From Pipra filicauda (Eukaryota > Chordata > Aves > Passeriformes > Pipridae), in assembly GCF_003945595.2 (NCBI RefSeq), contig NW_024103441.1, forward strand, positions 248,001 through 312,000: a stretch of DNA of 64,000 nt. Direction: 5' to 3'. Position numbers and translations under genes: made by a program. The notes beneath the pieces were generated by a model, which ran no database searches, was not told the DNA's origin, and worked only from the letters and a program-made list of their open reading frames with translations. Positions 39,591 to 53,100 of the stretch are shown here, in pieces (position 1 is the first letter of the stretch; each line of letters begins with the position of its first letter).

Positions 39591-42500
39591 CTAAAACAGA
39601 AAAACAGAACACGTCAGAACTGGGACCTGGTCACCAAACTCAACCCCATTCATCCAGTTTAGTTCATATCAGCAACTCCCCCCAGCTACCCTTTCATTCC
39701 CAGTTCAAATTTGTGCAGCTCCCCAGAGTCACTGACTTAGTGCCACAGACACCCAGCAAAGCTCCCACATCTTTTGCTCTGAACTCTAAGCAGAAAAATG
39801 CTCTGAATACTTATTCAATTTTATCCAGAAAGGCTTAAAGCTGTTGGAAAGCCCAGTCCCTCCTTGCTCTCACAGCCCTTGGCAGAGCAGCACTCACCCC
39901 CCAAACAGCTGATGTATGAACTCAAAATAAAATCTGACTCCAACACGAAAATCTGAAGAGGTTTTACAAAACCAGCAAGTTGGAACTATTACATCACACT
40001 TCGGAGACTTGCAACAGCAACAAAGGAAACAGTGCAGCTTGCAGCAAACAGCTGAGGATTACTGAGAAGGCTGGAGTAGCCCTGGGTCGCTCTTGGCCAG
40101 GCTGGAAAGCGGTGCAGCCACAAATCAGATGGTCAGGAAGTTGGTCTCCAGGGCTGTGGCTTTGTCAGCAGGGCAGTGCTACAGCAGCAGTCGCTCTTTT
40201 TTAAAGGCAGCAAGATTAGGTTGGGGTAAGTCATTCTAATATTCCACAGTTTTCCTATGCTTTCCTGAATGTAGAGGGAATTAGAACTTCAGCTGTGTAA
40301 ATCTGCAAGGAGTAAGGCTGACTTACCAACTACTACATCAGTCACCAAGATCCTACATCTATACTGGCAGGTAACATAAGGGATGAGAAATGCCTGCTTT
40401 TGCCACAGGCTTCAAGTTAAACTCCACTGTGACCAGCTAAGCAAGTGGAAGGTTTCTGCCAGGAATTCCCCACTTCCCTCCCTGCTCCTGCAGGCAGGCA
40501 GCCAGCCATCAGGAACACAGGGCTCTCTTTGCAGGAACACTGAGCCTAGAGAGATTTTCATTCAGTCATGTGTCATTCACATGGCAAACGAAACCAGGAC
40601 TGGAAGGAAATAAAAACATGGGAAAGCTGACGGGCCTGGGACCCTCTGAAAAGCAAAGTACTGTTTCTTGAACCACAATTAATCCCTCCCAGTGAACTGC
40701 AGTCATAGGGAAGGGGAACATTCCCAGCACACACCAACAGCCTCCACAGTGCAGAGATTGAAGGCAAACACGCTTATCTCCACAACTCCAGCAGCAGTTA
40801 AGAAGGGTTTACTGAGTGCCAGGCTCTGCTCTGCACCTCCTTTCCTCCTGCCTGGCTCAGGACATGGGAACACTCAAGGCCTTCCATCCCAGGCAGTGTG
40901 CAAAGCACCCACATCAATCCTACACACGCTGTTCTAGCAAACCAAGTGTGTTCCAAGATAGTAAACTAAAGACAGCTTTGGACAGTAATTCACCAAGCAG
41001 GCCAGCAGCTTCTCTGCCTTATTTCCTGCAAGCCTCCAAAGTTACATTTTCTTCCAATACATGCACTGACTATTTTCAATACCAGCAAACAAAGACAAGT
41101 AACAGCCCCATATGGAATTCCAAATTAACTTGTCACTGTGGAAACATCCAGTACTTCAAGTTTCCTGAACATCCTCACATATGATGGTTTCTTTTCTCCA
41201 GCACATCCCAGTGCAGGAACATTCAAACTGGGCATCTTCTGACCCAGTGCACGTGTTCTGACAGGACACTTCACCTGCACCTGAGACCTGATTCCCAGGA
41301 CAGGAGTGTCTTGTAACTTGTGCTGATAAAAAACCCAACCAAACCAAGCAGCACCAAGACAGGGAACCAACCCCTGTAAAATCTGTCCTGGAGAAGCCTG
41401 GGTGGCCTCTCTTCCTTCACAACACCAGGAATGCCAAGGGGATGCATCCTGCTATCCCAGCCTGTAAGCAGCACCACTGGAAGGCGAGCAGGACCCTCCT
41501 TTAAAGGATGGGCAAGCTGGGAGCTCTGTGCAGGTTGGATCACACACTGAACTGAAGTGAGCCTTTATCTCTGTTTATTTACCAGACTGGGTTTGCTTGC
41601 TCAGATATGTCCACCTTCATTATATCCTTTAAGTAAACAAGTCTAACTGTGCTATTTCAATACAAAAGAAACTGCCACAGCTTTCCAACACGTGCATCAA
41701 AACCACTTCAAAGGGACAGAAAACCAAATTCTGTGCTTGGCAACAAGTTCTGTTAAGAAATGGGTGGGAAAGGAGGACTGAATTCAAGCCACATCTCATT
41801 GCTAGAACTCCACCCTCATGGTTACAGTGACATCAGGCTCTACCAGAGGTGGAGGTACCACACACCCTTTGTACCCAGCACACAGCCCCATGGCTTCAAA
41901 AAACATTATGAACAGCAACATCATAAAGGAATTCACTCATAGGAGGAGTCTGGACCTTCTCTCAAGACCCAGAGTCGCTGCAGAAGTCACTGTGTTTGGC
42001 ACACATCTGTACTGAAAGCTGCAGAAATAGGGATACTAAGGTTAATCAGAATTTCTGGAGTTAAACTGAAAAATAAAGCAACACTTGGGTATTGGGATTA
42101 CATTTATTCCAAGGGTCACGTTACAAAAAAAGATTCTGAAATACTCCAAATCATTACTAAAGGTCAGGAATCTTTTCTGGGGAACAGATGACTTCTTTTA
42201 GAAAAAATGAAATAAAACCCAAAGCAATACTAAAATGGCCAAATAACAAACTTCTAAACACTCAAATTCCAGTAAGGATTAGCAGGAATTCAAACTGTAC
42301 TCAGACCTTGGAATAAAAGTGATATTCCAGAAGGACTCTGTGCTGAAGGGGAAAAATAAATGCAACAAACTGAACAGAGAAGCTCTGGGGAGAATTGAGC
42401 CTTGGAGAACTGACACCTCAGCATTTACTGCAGCTGGAAGGAGGAAGTCCAGACAAGGACAGGGCACACCAGGAGTCAGTAAACACTGAAATATCAGCTA

Positions 42501-45500
42501 CATGTCAGCAAGGGGCTCATAGCTGTTAAAATCAGCACCCATCTGTAGAAACTGGAGCTCCACCTCCACTTCCCAGCCCTCTCCCTGTTCCAGACACGTG
42601 AATTTTAATAATCCCACTATGAGGGGTTGGGGCTTTCCTCTGGGAGGGCAAGAACTGCACATAAATATCCACAGCTCAGCCCCAGCACTGCTGACATCAA
42701 AGTTACCCAGCCATGCATTTACTGTTACCAGAAAGCAGAAGTTCAGTCTGGGAGCTTGGCCTACCTGCCATCCCTGTTCCAGGAAAGGCTGCCAGCTCAG
42801 GACAAGCTCTGGCTCCCCTCTCAGAGGCAGCACTTCCCAGGAGTTCAGAGCATTAGTCCAGGATGGCCACCAGCCAGAGGCTCATGGCTCACTGTGCACA
42901 GATTTCTGTCATTTCAAAGCCTGCACAATTAATTTCCATATTCCAGTTAAGCCTGGGAATCTCACAGTGAGCAGTGGCACCATCATCCATTTCCAGACAT
43001 CAACTTCTCCCTTAGAGGCATTTTTTAATAGAAAGTTAAAGATGACCTTAATGAGATGCCAGTACATCTCCATTTCCTCCTCTAATCAACAAGCACTCCA
43101 CAGGTATTTAGAGATCTCACTGAAGCCTTATTCCAAGCATCAGCACATCTGATCCCCTCAGATAAGGCAGTTCCAGGCACACTGCCCTGATTCTGTATCA
43201 CAACACCACAACTGTAAATATCAGAGTCACACCAGCCTTTGTGGGACCTGGGCAGTTCCTTCCAGCTCAGCTCCAGGACATCCAGTCTGAACTCCAGCCT
43301 GGATATCATTTGCATAGAGAAATGTCATATTTTTCTGCTCAGCAAGCAGCAGGTGTGTTATGAGAAGAGAGCAGAACCTGCAATGCACAGGTTTTATCAC
43401 ACACTGCGTGTGGGTAATGCCATCAGCTGATGGATGGTCAATCCACAGGGATCACACCTGTGGAAACAACATCCCCTTCAAACTCAGGACTGTCCTTTGT
43501 TACAGGTTTCCCACAAAACCACAGCAGTGCAGCCAGGGAACCACTGGGATTTTGTATTCCATCAGCCACCCAGGTGTTCTTCCCATCATTCTTCAAGGAT
43601 GTGCAAGAGGAAAGGATCTCCCAGTTGAAGCTGCAGATTTCCTTGGATGTTACTTAGCGGAGAACACTGAGATGGATGAGGGGGAGGAGTTGTGGAGAGG
43701 CAGAATTATATCAATTCCAAACTGCACTTTTCCCCTGAGGAAGACTTTTGCCAAGCACACAAAACGTGGTCCAAGTGGTACCTTCCTTCAGGAATAGTCT
43801 GTCACTGCCTCAGTTGTGGCCTTCTGTAAAATCCCAGCAGGCTGGGAGGTGATACCAGTTCTGTTATCAATTCATTCCCACAGGTCTCTTGTCCACAGCA
43901 AGCCAGGAGGTCTGTTCCAATGAAACTCCACTGTGGTTCTCTGACTTCCACACCCAAGGACACTCAGGGCTCCTGACCCACACCAACATCTCGGCCCTCT
44001 TGAAGGTGATGCCCCACAGTTGCTCTGCTGCTTTACTTCTGCAGGCCTGGCTTTACAAAGCCCTGCTGAGCCTGATCCCTGAGGACTCTCTGAGCCTGCT
44101 GCAGCCTCCACACCTGCCTGACAGCATCACTTGTTGCTGGCCAGCTCCTTCCTCACCCCTCAGCTCTTCCAGAGTCATCCTCTCCAGCTTTCCCCTCTTG
44201 GATTTCATCAAGGCATCCCATGAGCACAAGGCAGTGAATTTGGCTGAGCTGATCTGTGAGCAGAGAGCAGCCCAGCAGGTCTCTGTGATCTGCTGTCCAA
44301 GATCCCTCTGCATTTCCTTATTATCCCCATGTCCAGTTCCTCTTTCTGTGGATGCTCCCGTGCCCTGCCTGCTCTGGGGCTCAGCCTCCCCAGCTCCAGC
44401 CCTGCAGGGCCCTTTCCAAGCTATTCTTGGAAAAATGTATTTAATATATTCATGTAAAACACCTTAACCCAGCCTGGGGCCCAGGAAGGATTTCTAAGGC
44501 TTCACAGGCCTTCACTTCTCCTTCTACACGAGAATTTTGGCTTTAGTTTAAGCCATACATCACACTGCCTTCACTCTCTGATCTCCCCACCAGCTCTCCA
44601 GTGCTTCCCACACTGTGCTTGCTTTATCCTTCTCATGGTTTCACATCCTGCTCCATCAAGTTACTCCATTTTGCTTCCTAAACTTCCTGCTTTTCTGTGT
44701 GCACACCTCATTTCTCCCTGACCACACCCAGATCATGGCACACCTGCCCTCACCAGCACTTTCTCCCATGTCCATCCTCTCAGCCATCCTTATCCACTGG
44801 GATATCCCCACTTATTTTCCTCTTCCTACACAACAGTCAGTTCACAGCAGGAGAACCAAGGTCCAGAGGTATCAGGGAAGTTTGGGACAGTTTATACAGA
44901 CACCAGCAGAGTTTTGTTGTCATCCCAACAACCCTCTGGAGTCATCACCTTGGAAAACACAAGTCACAGACATTTCAGAATAAAATGAACTAAGATCTAC
45001 CTCGTGCTTCAAGAAGACACAGCAAAATGAGAACCAACCACAAGCAGGTTCCATTAGATGCACAAGAGTGAGCAAGCCATTTTAAAATATTATTTACATT
45101 TTAAATCCCAGTACCTCCAGTAGAACAGGTTTGTTTCCAAGCTGCTGTCCCTCACAATAACTCCTCTTTTTTTTTTTAATTCGTAAAATGGAAAAGGAAA
45201 ATAGGAACTTCTTCCTTCCACTCAGATTTAAGATTTTGCAAATCCTAAGAGCCCCTGAATCCAAACCACGACAGGAATCAATCCCAAGGCCAAAGCATTC
45301 CACAGGATAACATCTGGCTATTGAAAAAGTTGTGTGATTTGGGGTTTGAAGTGGTTTAGGACACAGTGAACCTGAGTGAATCTTGTTCACAAAGGGGTTC
45401 TGTAAACTTTGAATATGTCAAACACAGAGCCTGTTTAGAGCCATAGAAAGCAAAGGCCACACCAAACAACCTCCAGAGCCAGACCCCAGTGCAGACACCT

Positions 45501-46167
45501 CCCTTTGCCCGGCCTTAGTGCAAGGACCATTCAGTAAAACTTCAATTCAAGACAAAGCTCCCCACAGTTACAGAAACTCCATGTGGGAACACACAACCAG
45601 GTGAAACAGCAGAATTTCTCTCTTTAGCCCCAACAAGCTTTGACAAAAGAAAACAGAGTACGAATCTAGTGCACTTTCATTGTTTTCTCGAATGGGAAGT
45701 GGCTTTTCCCTCAGCCCTCAAAGTCATTTTTTTGTCAAAGTTCCTGACAGCGCAGGTCAACACAACAATCAAAAGTCCAGATAACGCTGCACGTCGACCA
45801 CACAGAGTATAATATACACCTACACACCCTGCGGGCGACTGCAACAGCTAGTAAGGGACGCATATATATAAATACACGTAAATATATGGCGTGTGCAGGC
45901 GGATTTGGGGGTGGCGTTACCGGGGGGGCGGCGGTGCCACACGGACGGAGCGGCCTAGTCCTGCCCGGCCGCCCCTTCCCCTCCTGAGGCCCCGGGGCCG
46001 CTCGGCTCCTTGCAGGCCCACCGTTCCTCGACTCAAGGCGGCCCCGGGAAGTTTTCACCTCCCTGCAGGACCCGCCCGGCCCAACGGAACCCAGTGGAGC
46101 CCATCGCGGGGCCTGGCGCCTCAGGCCCGGCTGGGCGGTCGCCCGCCCCTCCCCGGGCGCGCCGTAC
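39591..46167 (-). other. RAB14: RAB14 intron 1
   Basis: This 6.6 kb intron runs from the donor in the CpG island (CACAG then GTACGG, exon end 46168) to the acceptor at 39591-39592 (TTCTGTTTTAG). I found no additional coding exon, known RNA gene or clear mobile element in it. Open frames such as the one at 43889-44467 lack any recognisable domain. Confidence 0.7.
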
Positions 46168-46500
46168 CTGTGCTCGGGGCTCGGGGAGCTGTGCAGCGCG
46201 GTGCCCGTTCCCCGCGGCGGGGCGGTGTGTGTGTCTCCGTGTGTACGTGTGTGTGTGTGTGTCTCCGGTCGGGGGCCTCGCTCCGCGCTGGCTCCGCTTC
46301 CCCTCAGACGCGGCTCCGCTGCGCCCCCATCACCCCGCAGCCAAGATGGCGGCGCCGCTCGCACGGGGTTTCCCCTCCCACCCTGGACGGGCACAAAGAG
46401 TGGGTGCGAGGGCGCCGCGCCGCGGCCAATCAGAGCGGCCGTTGCCCCTCGCGGGGCGGGGCCGGAGGCGGGGGCCGAGGTGGGGCGTGAGGGGCGGGGC
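46168..46500 (-). promoter_or_regulatory. RAB14: RAB14 CpG-island promoter and non-coding exon 1
   Basis: A dense CpG island spans about 45900-46680. On the minus strand a first-exon donor lies at 46168. A YY1-type element (GCCGCCATCTTGG on the gene strand, plus-strand 46341-46353) marks the probable start region near 46350. A CCAAT box in NF-Y context (plus-strand CCAATCAG from 46426) lies about 80 bp upstream of it, and GC boxes (GGGGCGGGGCC) sit near 46455 and 46493. Together they describe a TATA-less housekeeping promoter, as expected for RAB14. The transcription start is inferred. Confidence 0.75.
46226..46267. repeat. TG/CA microsatellite inside RAB14 exon 1
   Basis: Interrupted (TG)n on the plus strand, so (CA)n in the RAB14 5'UTR. 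The longest pure run is about seven units, interrupted by CTCC and ACG. It lies between the YY1 element and the exon 1 donor. Confidence 0.8.
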
Positions 46501-46794
46501 CACGCGTGAGGCCTTCCTCGGCCCCCGCCCCATCCTCGCCCCGCCTCCTGCGCTCGCGCGCCCTCAGGCGGCGGCACCGCCTCAGGCCGGGAACGGGAGG
46601 AGCCCGCCGGGAAAAATCCCGGATTTTCACCCGCTTTTCCCCTCACGGAAAAAGCGAGGAAGCGATCAGTGATTCTCCTGGAAGGCCCCCAGTAAAGCCC
46701 CGCCAGGAAATGGTGCGAGGAAGAAGAGCCCGGCGCGATGCAGGTACGGGGCTCCACCACAGTGAGGGGCTGCAGAGCTCGGCGTCCGTCCCTT

Positions 46795-47200
46795 GTGACA
46801 TTATTTTTAATATGTTTTTTCATATTTTATTTTTATATGTTTGTTTATATTTTATTAATTATATTTATTTACACATTTAATGTATTTATATATTTTATTA
46901 ATTATATTATTTATATAATTAATGTAATTATATATTATATTTTTAGTATATTTATCTATACATTTAATAAATTTATATATTTTATATTAAATTAATTATA
47001 TTGTTTATATATTTCATATAATTTATTTTATTTATGGTTTATTGATTGTATTTATTTATACATTTAATAGATTTTTAGATTTATTTATATGTTATTAATC
47101 ATATTTCTTTATATATTTTATTTATATTTTATTAATAGTGTTTATTTGGATATTTATTAGATTGTATATAATTTATATTTTATTAATTATATTTATAGGG
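46795..47200. repeat. AT-only degenerate minisatellite
   Basis: About 400 bp made almost only of A and T. Irregular units of about 42-50 bp recur: the 16-mer TTTTATTAATTATATT is present exactly at 46850-46865, 46893-46908 and 47178-47193, with many near copies between. It begins about 120 bp past the end of the RAB14 CpG island, making a very sharp composition boundary. Confidence 0.75.
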
Positions 47201-50200
47201 AACACGATGCTTTGGCAGCTTTAGTGCCACAAAAGCCAAGAGCTTCAATTAAAGCATGTGGGGGGATCCCACTTTTTTTAGGATTGAGAGTTGGTTGGGG
47301 CTTAAGTGTGATGGAAAACAGCTGAATTCCTGCCCAAATACGTGGACATGGAATCCAAATAATGTGATTTCCTCTCCTGACAGACAACCAGGGGACAATA
47401 AGGATTTTATTTCAGTCCCACACATTATGGAAAATATCGAAATCTCCTGTGGGTCACTGGCCAGGATTTGTGTTGCAGCTTCCCCACTGACACATTTCTG
47501 TGGAAGTGCATTTCCAGCATAGGCATTTTCCATCTCTGTTTCTGTGACATTACTAATTCCATTTTCTTAGTGTAGCAACATGCAGGGAATCCTCTGCTTC
47601 CCATGAATCACCCAAACCCTAATTATTACTCAACCCCCACCAGGGAGGCCCTGGGTGGTTGATAACACTTCCTGGTACCTGGGCAGAAGCCTCTTACACA
47701 GGGTGAAAAGCACAGATAAAAAGCAATTCGATTTTTTTTCCCTTTTCTCTACCTACTAAAAAAAATAAATAAATCTCTGATTAATAAAAAGGAAAGACCC
47801 AAGTAGCAAAATACAAAATCTGCTGGCAGTCTGCTCCAGATGTAGGACTCCTGTCTGCTGCTGTCAGGGTTCTGACTTCAAAACGGGTGACACTGTGCAA
47901 CAGAAACCCTCTCAAGTCTTGCAAGACCTTATATGGAGTGACTTTTACTAGAAAAAAATAGGTCAAAACAGGCCAGTGAGAATGATTTCCACGAGAGGGA
48001 GTCTTTTAAGTGGAGAATGATCTGGCTGTTTTGACACAGTTACAGTCTGGTTTTACTGCCTTGGAAAAAAAATCCGGTTCCTTGGTGTCGCCCCAAATAC
48101 TGTCCTGTTAACACAGACACTGTAAGGTTTGCTTGACAGGTTTTAAAATTCAAAATGGCTCAAATGTCCCACACAAAACCCATTGATTACTCTTCTATCC
48201 GTGGTTCAGCCTTGGGAGAATTAGTGGGATGGGGTGAGCAAGGTGGAATTCAGGACAGGAATTATCCCCTGGGAAGGGCGATGGACTGCACAGCAGTTTT
48301 GGAATACAGCTACTCTTATTTCTTACCTGCAACAAAGACAGTTACAAGCCATTACCTAAATATGAGTAAGATCCGTCTTTTTAATCTAAAATTCCCAAAC
48401 ATTTTGTATAAAACTGCCTTCCTTTCTCAGATGAGGTAAAAGGCAACAGAGATTTGCTTTAAAGCTCCTGGTTTTGGATCATTTTGCACGCTTTTCTCAA
48501 ATAGTCCTGTAAAGTTTAAAGTTTAAAGATGTGAGTGAGACAGATCAAGTAACAGCATCTGGATTTCTTTGATTCTTTATTCTCGTGAGTGCTCAAAAAA
48601 AACTGCAGCAGTTATTGAGAAAAGGCTGACTTCAGCCTGTTCACCCTGAACACGTGGACAGAACCTAAGGACAGTAATTAAAACCCACTAAATTGGTAAC
48701 AATGCCCAACTGCCAGAGCTGGGATCCTGCCTGTGGTCCCACCCTGCTCTGGGGATTTGTGCAGGGTCAGCCCAGCCTGCTCTTGAAAAGCCTTCTCTAC
48801 GTGTCTCCTCCTGAAGGAAGAAGAGCATCCAAATTTTCTGGTCATGTGAGCTCTGCTCTTGGGTTTATTTTTGTACCACAAACCCCAGGAAAAGTAAAGA
48901 CTCCAAGTTAATGCAGCTGATAGAAGGGTTGAGGATTTTCTTCTTTTCAAATGAATTACACACGATGTTCTATAGTATCTGCTCCCCTCTTTAGAATGCA
49001 GCCCTTAAAATACTTTTAAAATATGATTAAATTACATGTCAGCATTGATGAAGAACATGGGATTGAGCAGCACAGAAAGCCCCAGTCATCTTTTCCGTGC
49101 AGCACTGTTTCTCCCGAGAGCAGCAGCAAGAAGACGTGTTGTAACCAGCCCTGTTGGACAGACACCTCCAGGAAACAACCACTGCTGACACTTCCAGGGC
49201 AATGTGGGTGCAGGAATTAGCAACAGTTCGGAAAATCTGGAGCCCAGACTGCCAGAACTTAAACTGTCAGGTCACAAACACAGGGAGCAAAAGGCAGCTT
49301 AAGTAAGGTTCATCCAGACCTGATTGTCTGTCTGTCTCCTTCCCCTGAACCCCAATTTTCTGGCTTTCTTCAAGTTCATGTAGGCACAGACAGAAAGGAG
49401 AAACATGGGATTTTTCAGGAACTATTTTGAAATGCACTTCTGTGGGAGCTGATCACATAACACTGCATTGGTCTGAGGGGACTAACTGGTCTTTACTTGT
49501 ATTTTAAGCTTGACTTGCCCAGTTCTCCTTTCATCTCTTACCATTTCAGTTTTGTGGTGTCTGTACAAATGTCCCTGTGGTCAGTTTTTTTTTTTTTTAG
49601 TTCCTTCTTTATCTCTTCAGTTCCTTCACATCATGTAAAGCAGGCAGCCCAAACCCATCTTTTCACTGGCACTTCTACAGTCTCAGTGCTTCAAATTGAA
49701 CTTATTAATAACAGTGGAAAATTTGGGCCAGTGGTAATTCCTGTGCACATAGATGCAGCTCAGCTGGATTCTCTCTGTAAATATTTCATGGAAGGCAGGG
49801 AATGGAGGGACAGAGTGGAAGTTCACCCCTTTCCCACCTGGATTTCCACACTAGTATTGAGGAATACTTTCAAATGCAGCAGCGAGCCCAGCTGATGGGG
49901 CCAGTGCTCCCTGTGACCCCTTTTATCCCTTTAAGATAAATCTGAGCTTCACTGGGTTTATCTGACTTATTTTACAGGTCACATTTCAGCTCTGCTGCCT
50001 GGTTCTCTTCTCCCCAAGCAGTCAGTGTACGTGTCATGAGCAAGTAGCTTCTATTTTAGCCCAAACCCAACTGTTGCAGCAATAGAAGTGTCTGCAAAAT
50101 ACCAGCATCTGCTTTTCAAAGGCATGCAAGTGCTGTGGTTTTCCTGGTTGACATGACAACATGCCCAGAGCCCAGATCCTGACAGTGGGGAACGACTGGG

Positions 50201-52300
50201 TGAGTCAAGTCTTACACAAGGCAAGATTTGCCCCACAGAGAGCTGCTCCTGCACAGAGAGGGACCCCTGGAGCTGCCAGCAATCACCCTCAGGGATTTGG
50301 GCACCATCCCAAGGGATTTCCTTCCCGGAGGACAATACAGAGCAGGACTTTGCAAGTGCAGAGCATTAAACTGCCACAAGTTTGCCTGAAAAACTTTACA
50401 CCCTTCTCATTCACAGTGATTCCCAAGGCTCCTCCTGACATCAATGACTGTCCTGGTTCTACTTTAGATTCCACATCCCACTCTCCAGTGAGAGGTTTCT
50501 TCCTGAAAAGCAACTCCCTCGGCTGGTTCAGTGTGCCAGGCTCACCTTTGTACACTCAACAGCACAGCTGTGGCTGCATTTCCAGTTGAATACAGTCGTT
50601 GTGGAAACTGGGACCTAAAATTTCCATGTTAAATTACAATTTAACAGTACTTAGAAGAACCCCAAAAACTGAACACAGTGTTTTTAAAAGGTTAAATCAT
50701 TTGACATTAATCATGTTTGAGGGACAGGTAAAGAATCTGTGGTTTAGCTGTGTAATGATTGTGTTACAAATGCAAGTCATATTATGCACTATATTATGTC
50801 TCTATTTTTAATCAAGAACAGAACTAAAACATTCACATTTGGGATGAAAAACATTTTGAAAGAGTAGAATTTCCCTTAGTTATTATCTCTACTGTCCCTC
50901 TGGAGCTCTAAACAGAACCTGTGCTTGATATGAACACAGTGCAGAACATCAAGGAGATAAATTTAAGTTATAAAAATCTGTGTGACCGTGGCACAGTGTT
51001 GGTGCCTCTTTGCAAAGGATGTTCCTGATTTAATGAAGGTTTTACCACTGCCCTGGTTGGGCACAGTTCTCCCAGCCCACGGAATCAAAATGGCAGGTGG
51101 CTTTTAGCCCTGATAAAATATTCTGGATGATAATGCTCTCATACACAAAAGCATAACAACAATCTTCTTCAGTTACAGCCACGACAGAGGAGAAACACCC
51201 ACCATTGGCTTTATCATTACCCGTGGCATTGTTCCACTCCCGTGCCATTCCAGCAGCACTGAGGGCATTGTTGGTGGCATAGAAACCCTTTTTGTGAGCA
51301 CCCACTGCAGGGTGGCACTGTCTCGGTACAGTGCTCCTCTCGAGAGCACAAGACAGTTCTCTGATTACATGATGGAGAAAGGCAAAGAAAAACAACAGCT
51401 GGCTGTGGCCTCCCTGCCCGCCTTAGATTTGCCACGACTCACTTGGGGTATGAAGGAAAAACTATGGAGAATATGCAACAATTTAGAAATGTCTGTTGTT
51501 TCTGAGTAGGGTGGACAGTGGATGAGGAGCTCTCAGCTGTGTCATTGCATGGGATGTTTCACAGAAATGGTTACTATTTTGCTTTTAAGGATCATGTTCC
51601 TTTCTCGAGCTTCAAAGACAATCACCACAGGAGGGATGAGTGTGCTCTGTCCATGAGCCAGAAAGTCCATGTCTTTGTGTGTGTACTTAATATATAAGTA
51701 ATTTAATGCTGTGTTGAATTTCTTAGGAGCTTAACTGGGTTATCTAACCAACAATTTTAACTTCTGTTACCCCTGTCATCCCAATTTGTTCATCACACTC
51801 CTACACACACCGTGCCCAGGGGTGCTCAGTCTTGCAAGGATGATGTTCTGAGACTCTGACACCTCCCAGACCACACGGAGGGTTTATTGGGACATTCCAC
51901 ACTGGATCGTGGGAGATGTTTGATTAACGACTATAATACATAAGGAGACAGTTCTACAGGCTCCCTGTGTTTGTGTGGACACGCAGATACTGGCATGAAA
52001 GCAGATAAAAACCAACAAGGAAATTCATGTAACAAATCATCAAAACATTATCTGGAAGTGAAGAGGTGGGAGGATGTGGCAGAAGCAAACTCATCCCAAC
52101 AGCTGAGAGTGATATATTAAGAAATAGGGAAATATTTGCCAGTTACTGCAGCATCTTCCACACCACGAGAAAAATCCCAGCTCAACAGAAAATCAATGTG
52201 ACAGGGATAAAGCCAGGGAAAAGCTACTGACACCCAGAGAAGAGAACAAACCTCAGCATATGGACACTCAAAAGTGTAGAAGAAGGGTGGAGAAGGCTGA
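47201..52300. other. Intergenic region downstream of the RAB14 promoter
   Basis: About 5 kb with no exon I can assign to a known gene. Composition is ordinary, with A- and T-runs (for example 49589-49599). One minus-strand open frame at 51042-51395 is discussed under findings. Confidence 0.5.
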
Positions 52301-52887
52301 GTCGGGAAGAGAGGCTGTGGCCATTAGAGCTGGAAATGGGTGAAGTGGAGCTCAGGGAAAAGCTGCTTATGGTCCTGCCAGGGCCGTGGGAAGGGACACG
52401 GACCCCGTGTGTGCCTCAGCCCAAATCCCGCAGCCCTGGCTCCGGGTGCCACATGGAAACTGTGGCCTCAGCCTGTGCTTTGGCCTCCCCTCCCGCCCTG
52501 TGCCAGTGCCGGGATGGAGCCACCCGGCCCCGCCGCCCAGGGGACACGGCACCGAGCCTGAGCCTCCCCCGGCCCCCGGTGAAGGGCGGCTTTGTCCGGG
52601 GACTCAACAGCGCCTTGTTCCCTCGGGAGCGCCGGGGAGGCACGAGGAGCGGGAGCGGAGCAGGGGCGGGAGCACCGAGCGCTGCCCAAACTCGCTGGTG
52701 CCCGTTTCCCGGGATGATGCCCCTGGTCAGCCCTGACTCACAGCCCTGTGCCAGCGGGGCTGTCCGGGAGGGAGGGAGGGCAGGGACAGCCTCTCCTCCA
52801 GCCCGGATCCACCGGGCAGGCCGAGGGCCTGGGCAGGGCGAGGTGCCCCTGGCAGCAGGGAGGGCACGGGCGGTACCGGCACTGTAG

Positions 52888-52945
52888 GGTACCCGTGCCC
52901 GGGGTCTCTGTGCCCGGGTACCCGTGCCCGGGGTCCCGGTGCCCT
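52888..52945. repeat. 29-bp tandem repeat in the CpG island
   Basis: Two copies with period 29; each begins GGTACCCGTGCCCGGGGTC. The unit is rich in GC and partly palindromic. Confidence 0.8.
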
Positions 52946-53023
52946 CCCGGCGGTGCCGCAGCCGCGCCCCGCGGGGGCGGGCGGAGGGCGGAGCTGGGGG
53001 CGCGCCGGGTCCCGCCCCGGGGG

Positions 53024-53100
53024 CTGCCCTGCCCTGCCCTGCCCTGCCCGGCTGTGCCCGGCCCTGCCCAGCCCTGCCCGGCCCTGCCCAGCCTCTGCCC
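53024..53100. repeat. TGCCC pentamer minisatellite
   Basis: A run of TGCCC pentamers (pure for the first four or five, then interspersed with GGC and CAGCC variants). It lies immediately upstream of the candidate first-exon donor at 53118. Confidence 0.85.

Noticed and set aside
43889..44467. 192-codon plus-strand open frame in RAB14 intron 1
   Set aside because: No recognisable domain, Leu/Ser/Pro-biased, opposite strand to RAB14 and no splice or promoter context.
45735..46823. 362-codon minus-strand open frame across the RAB14 promoter
   Set aside because: It is Arg/Pro/Gly/Ala-rich because CpG islands are depleted of stops. It runs through the exon 1 donor and promoter elements and has no domain.
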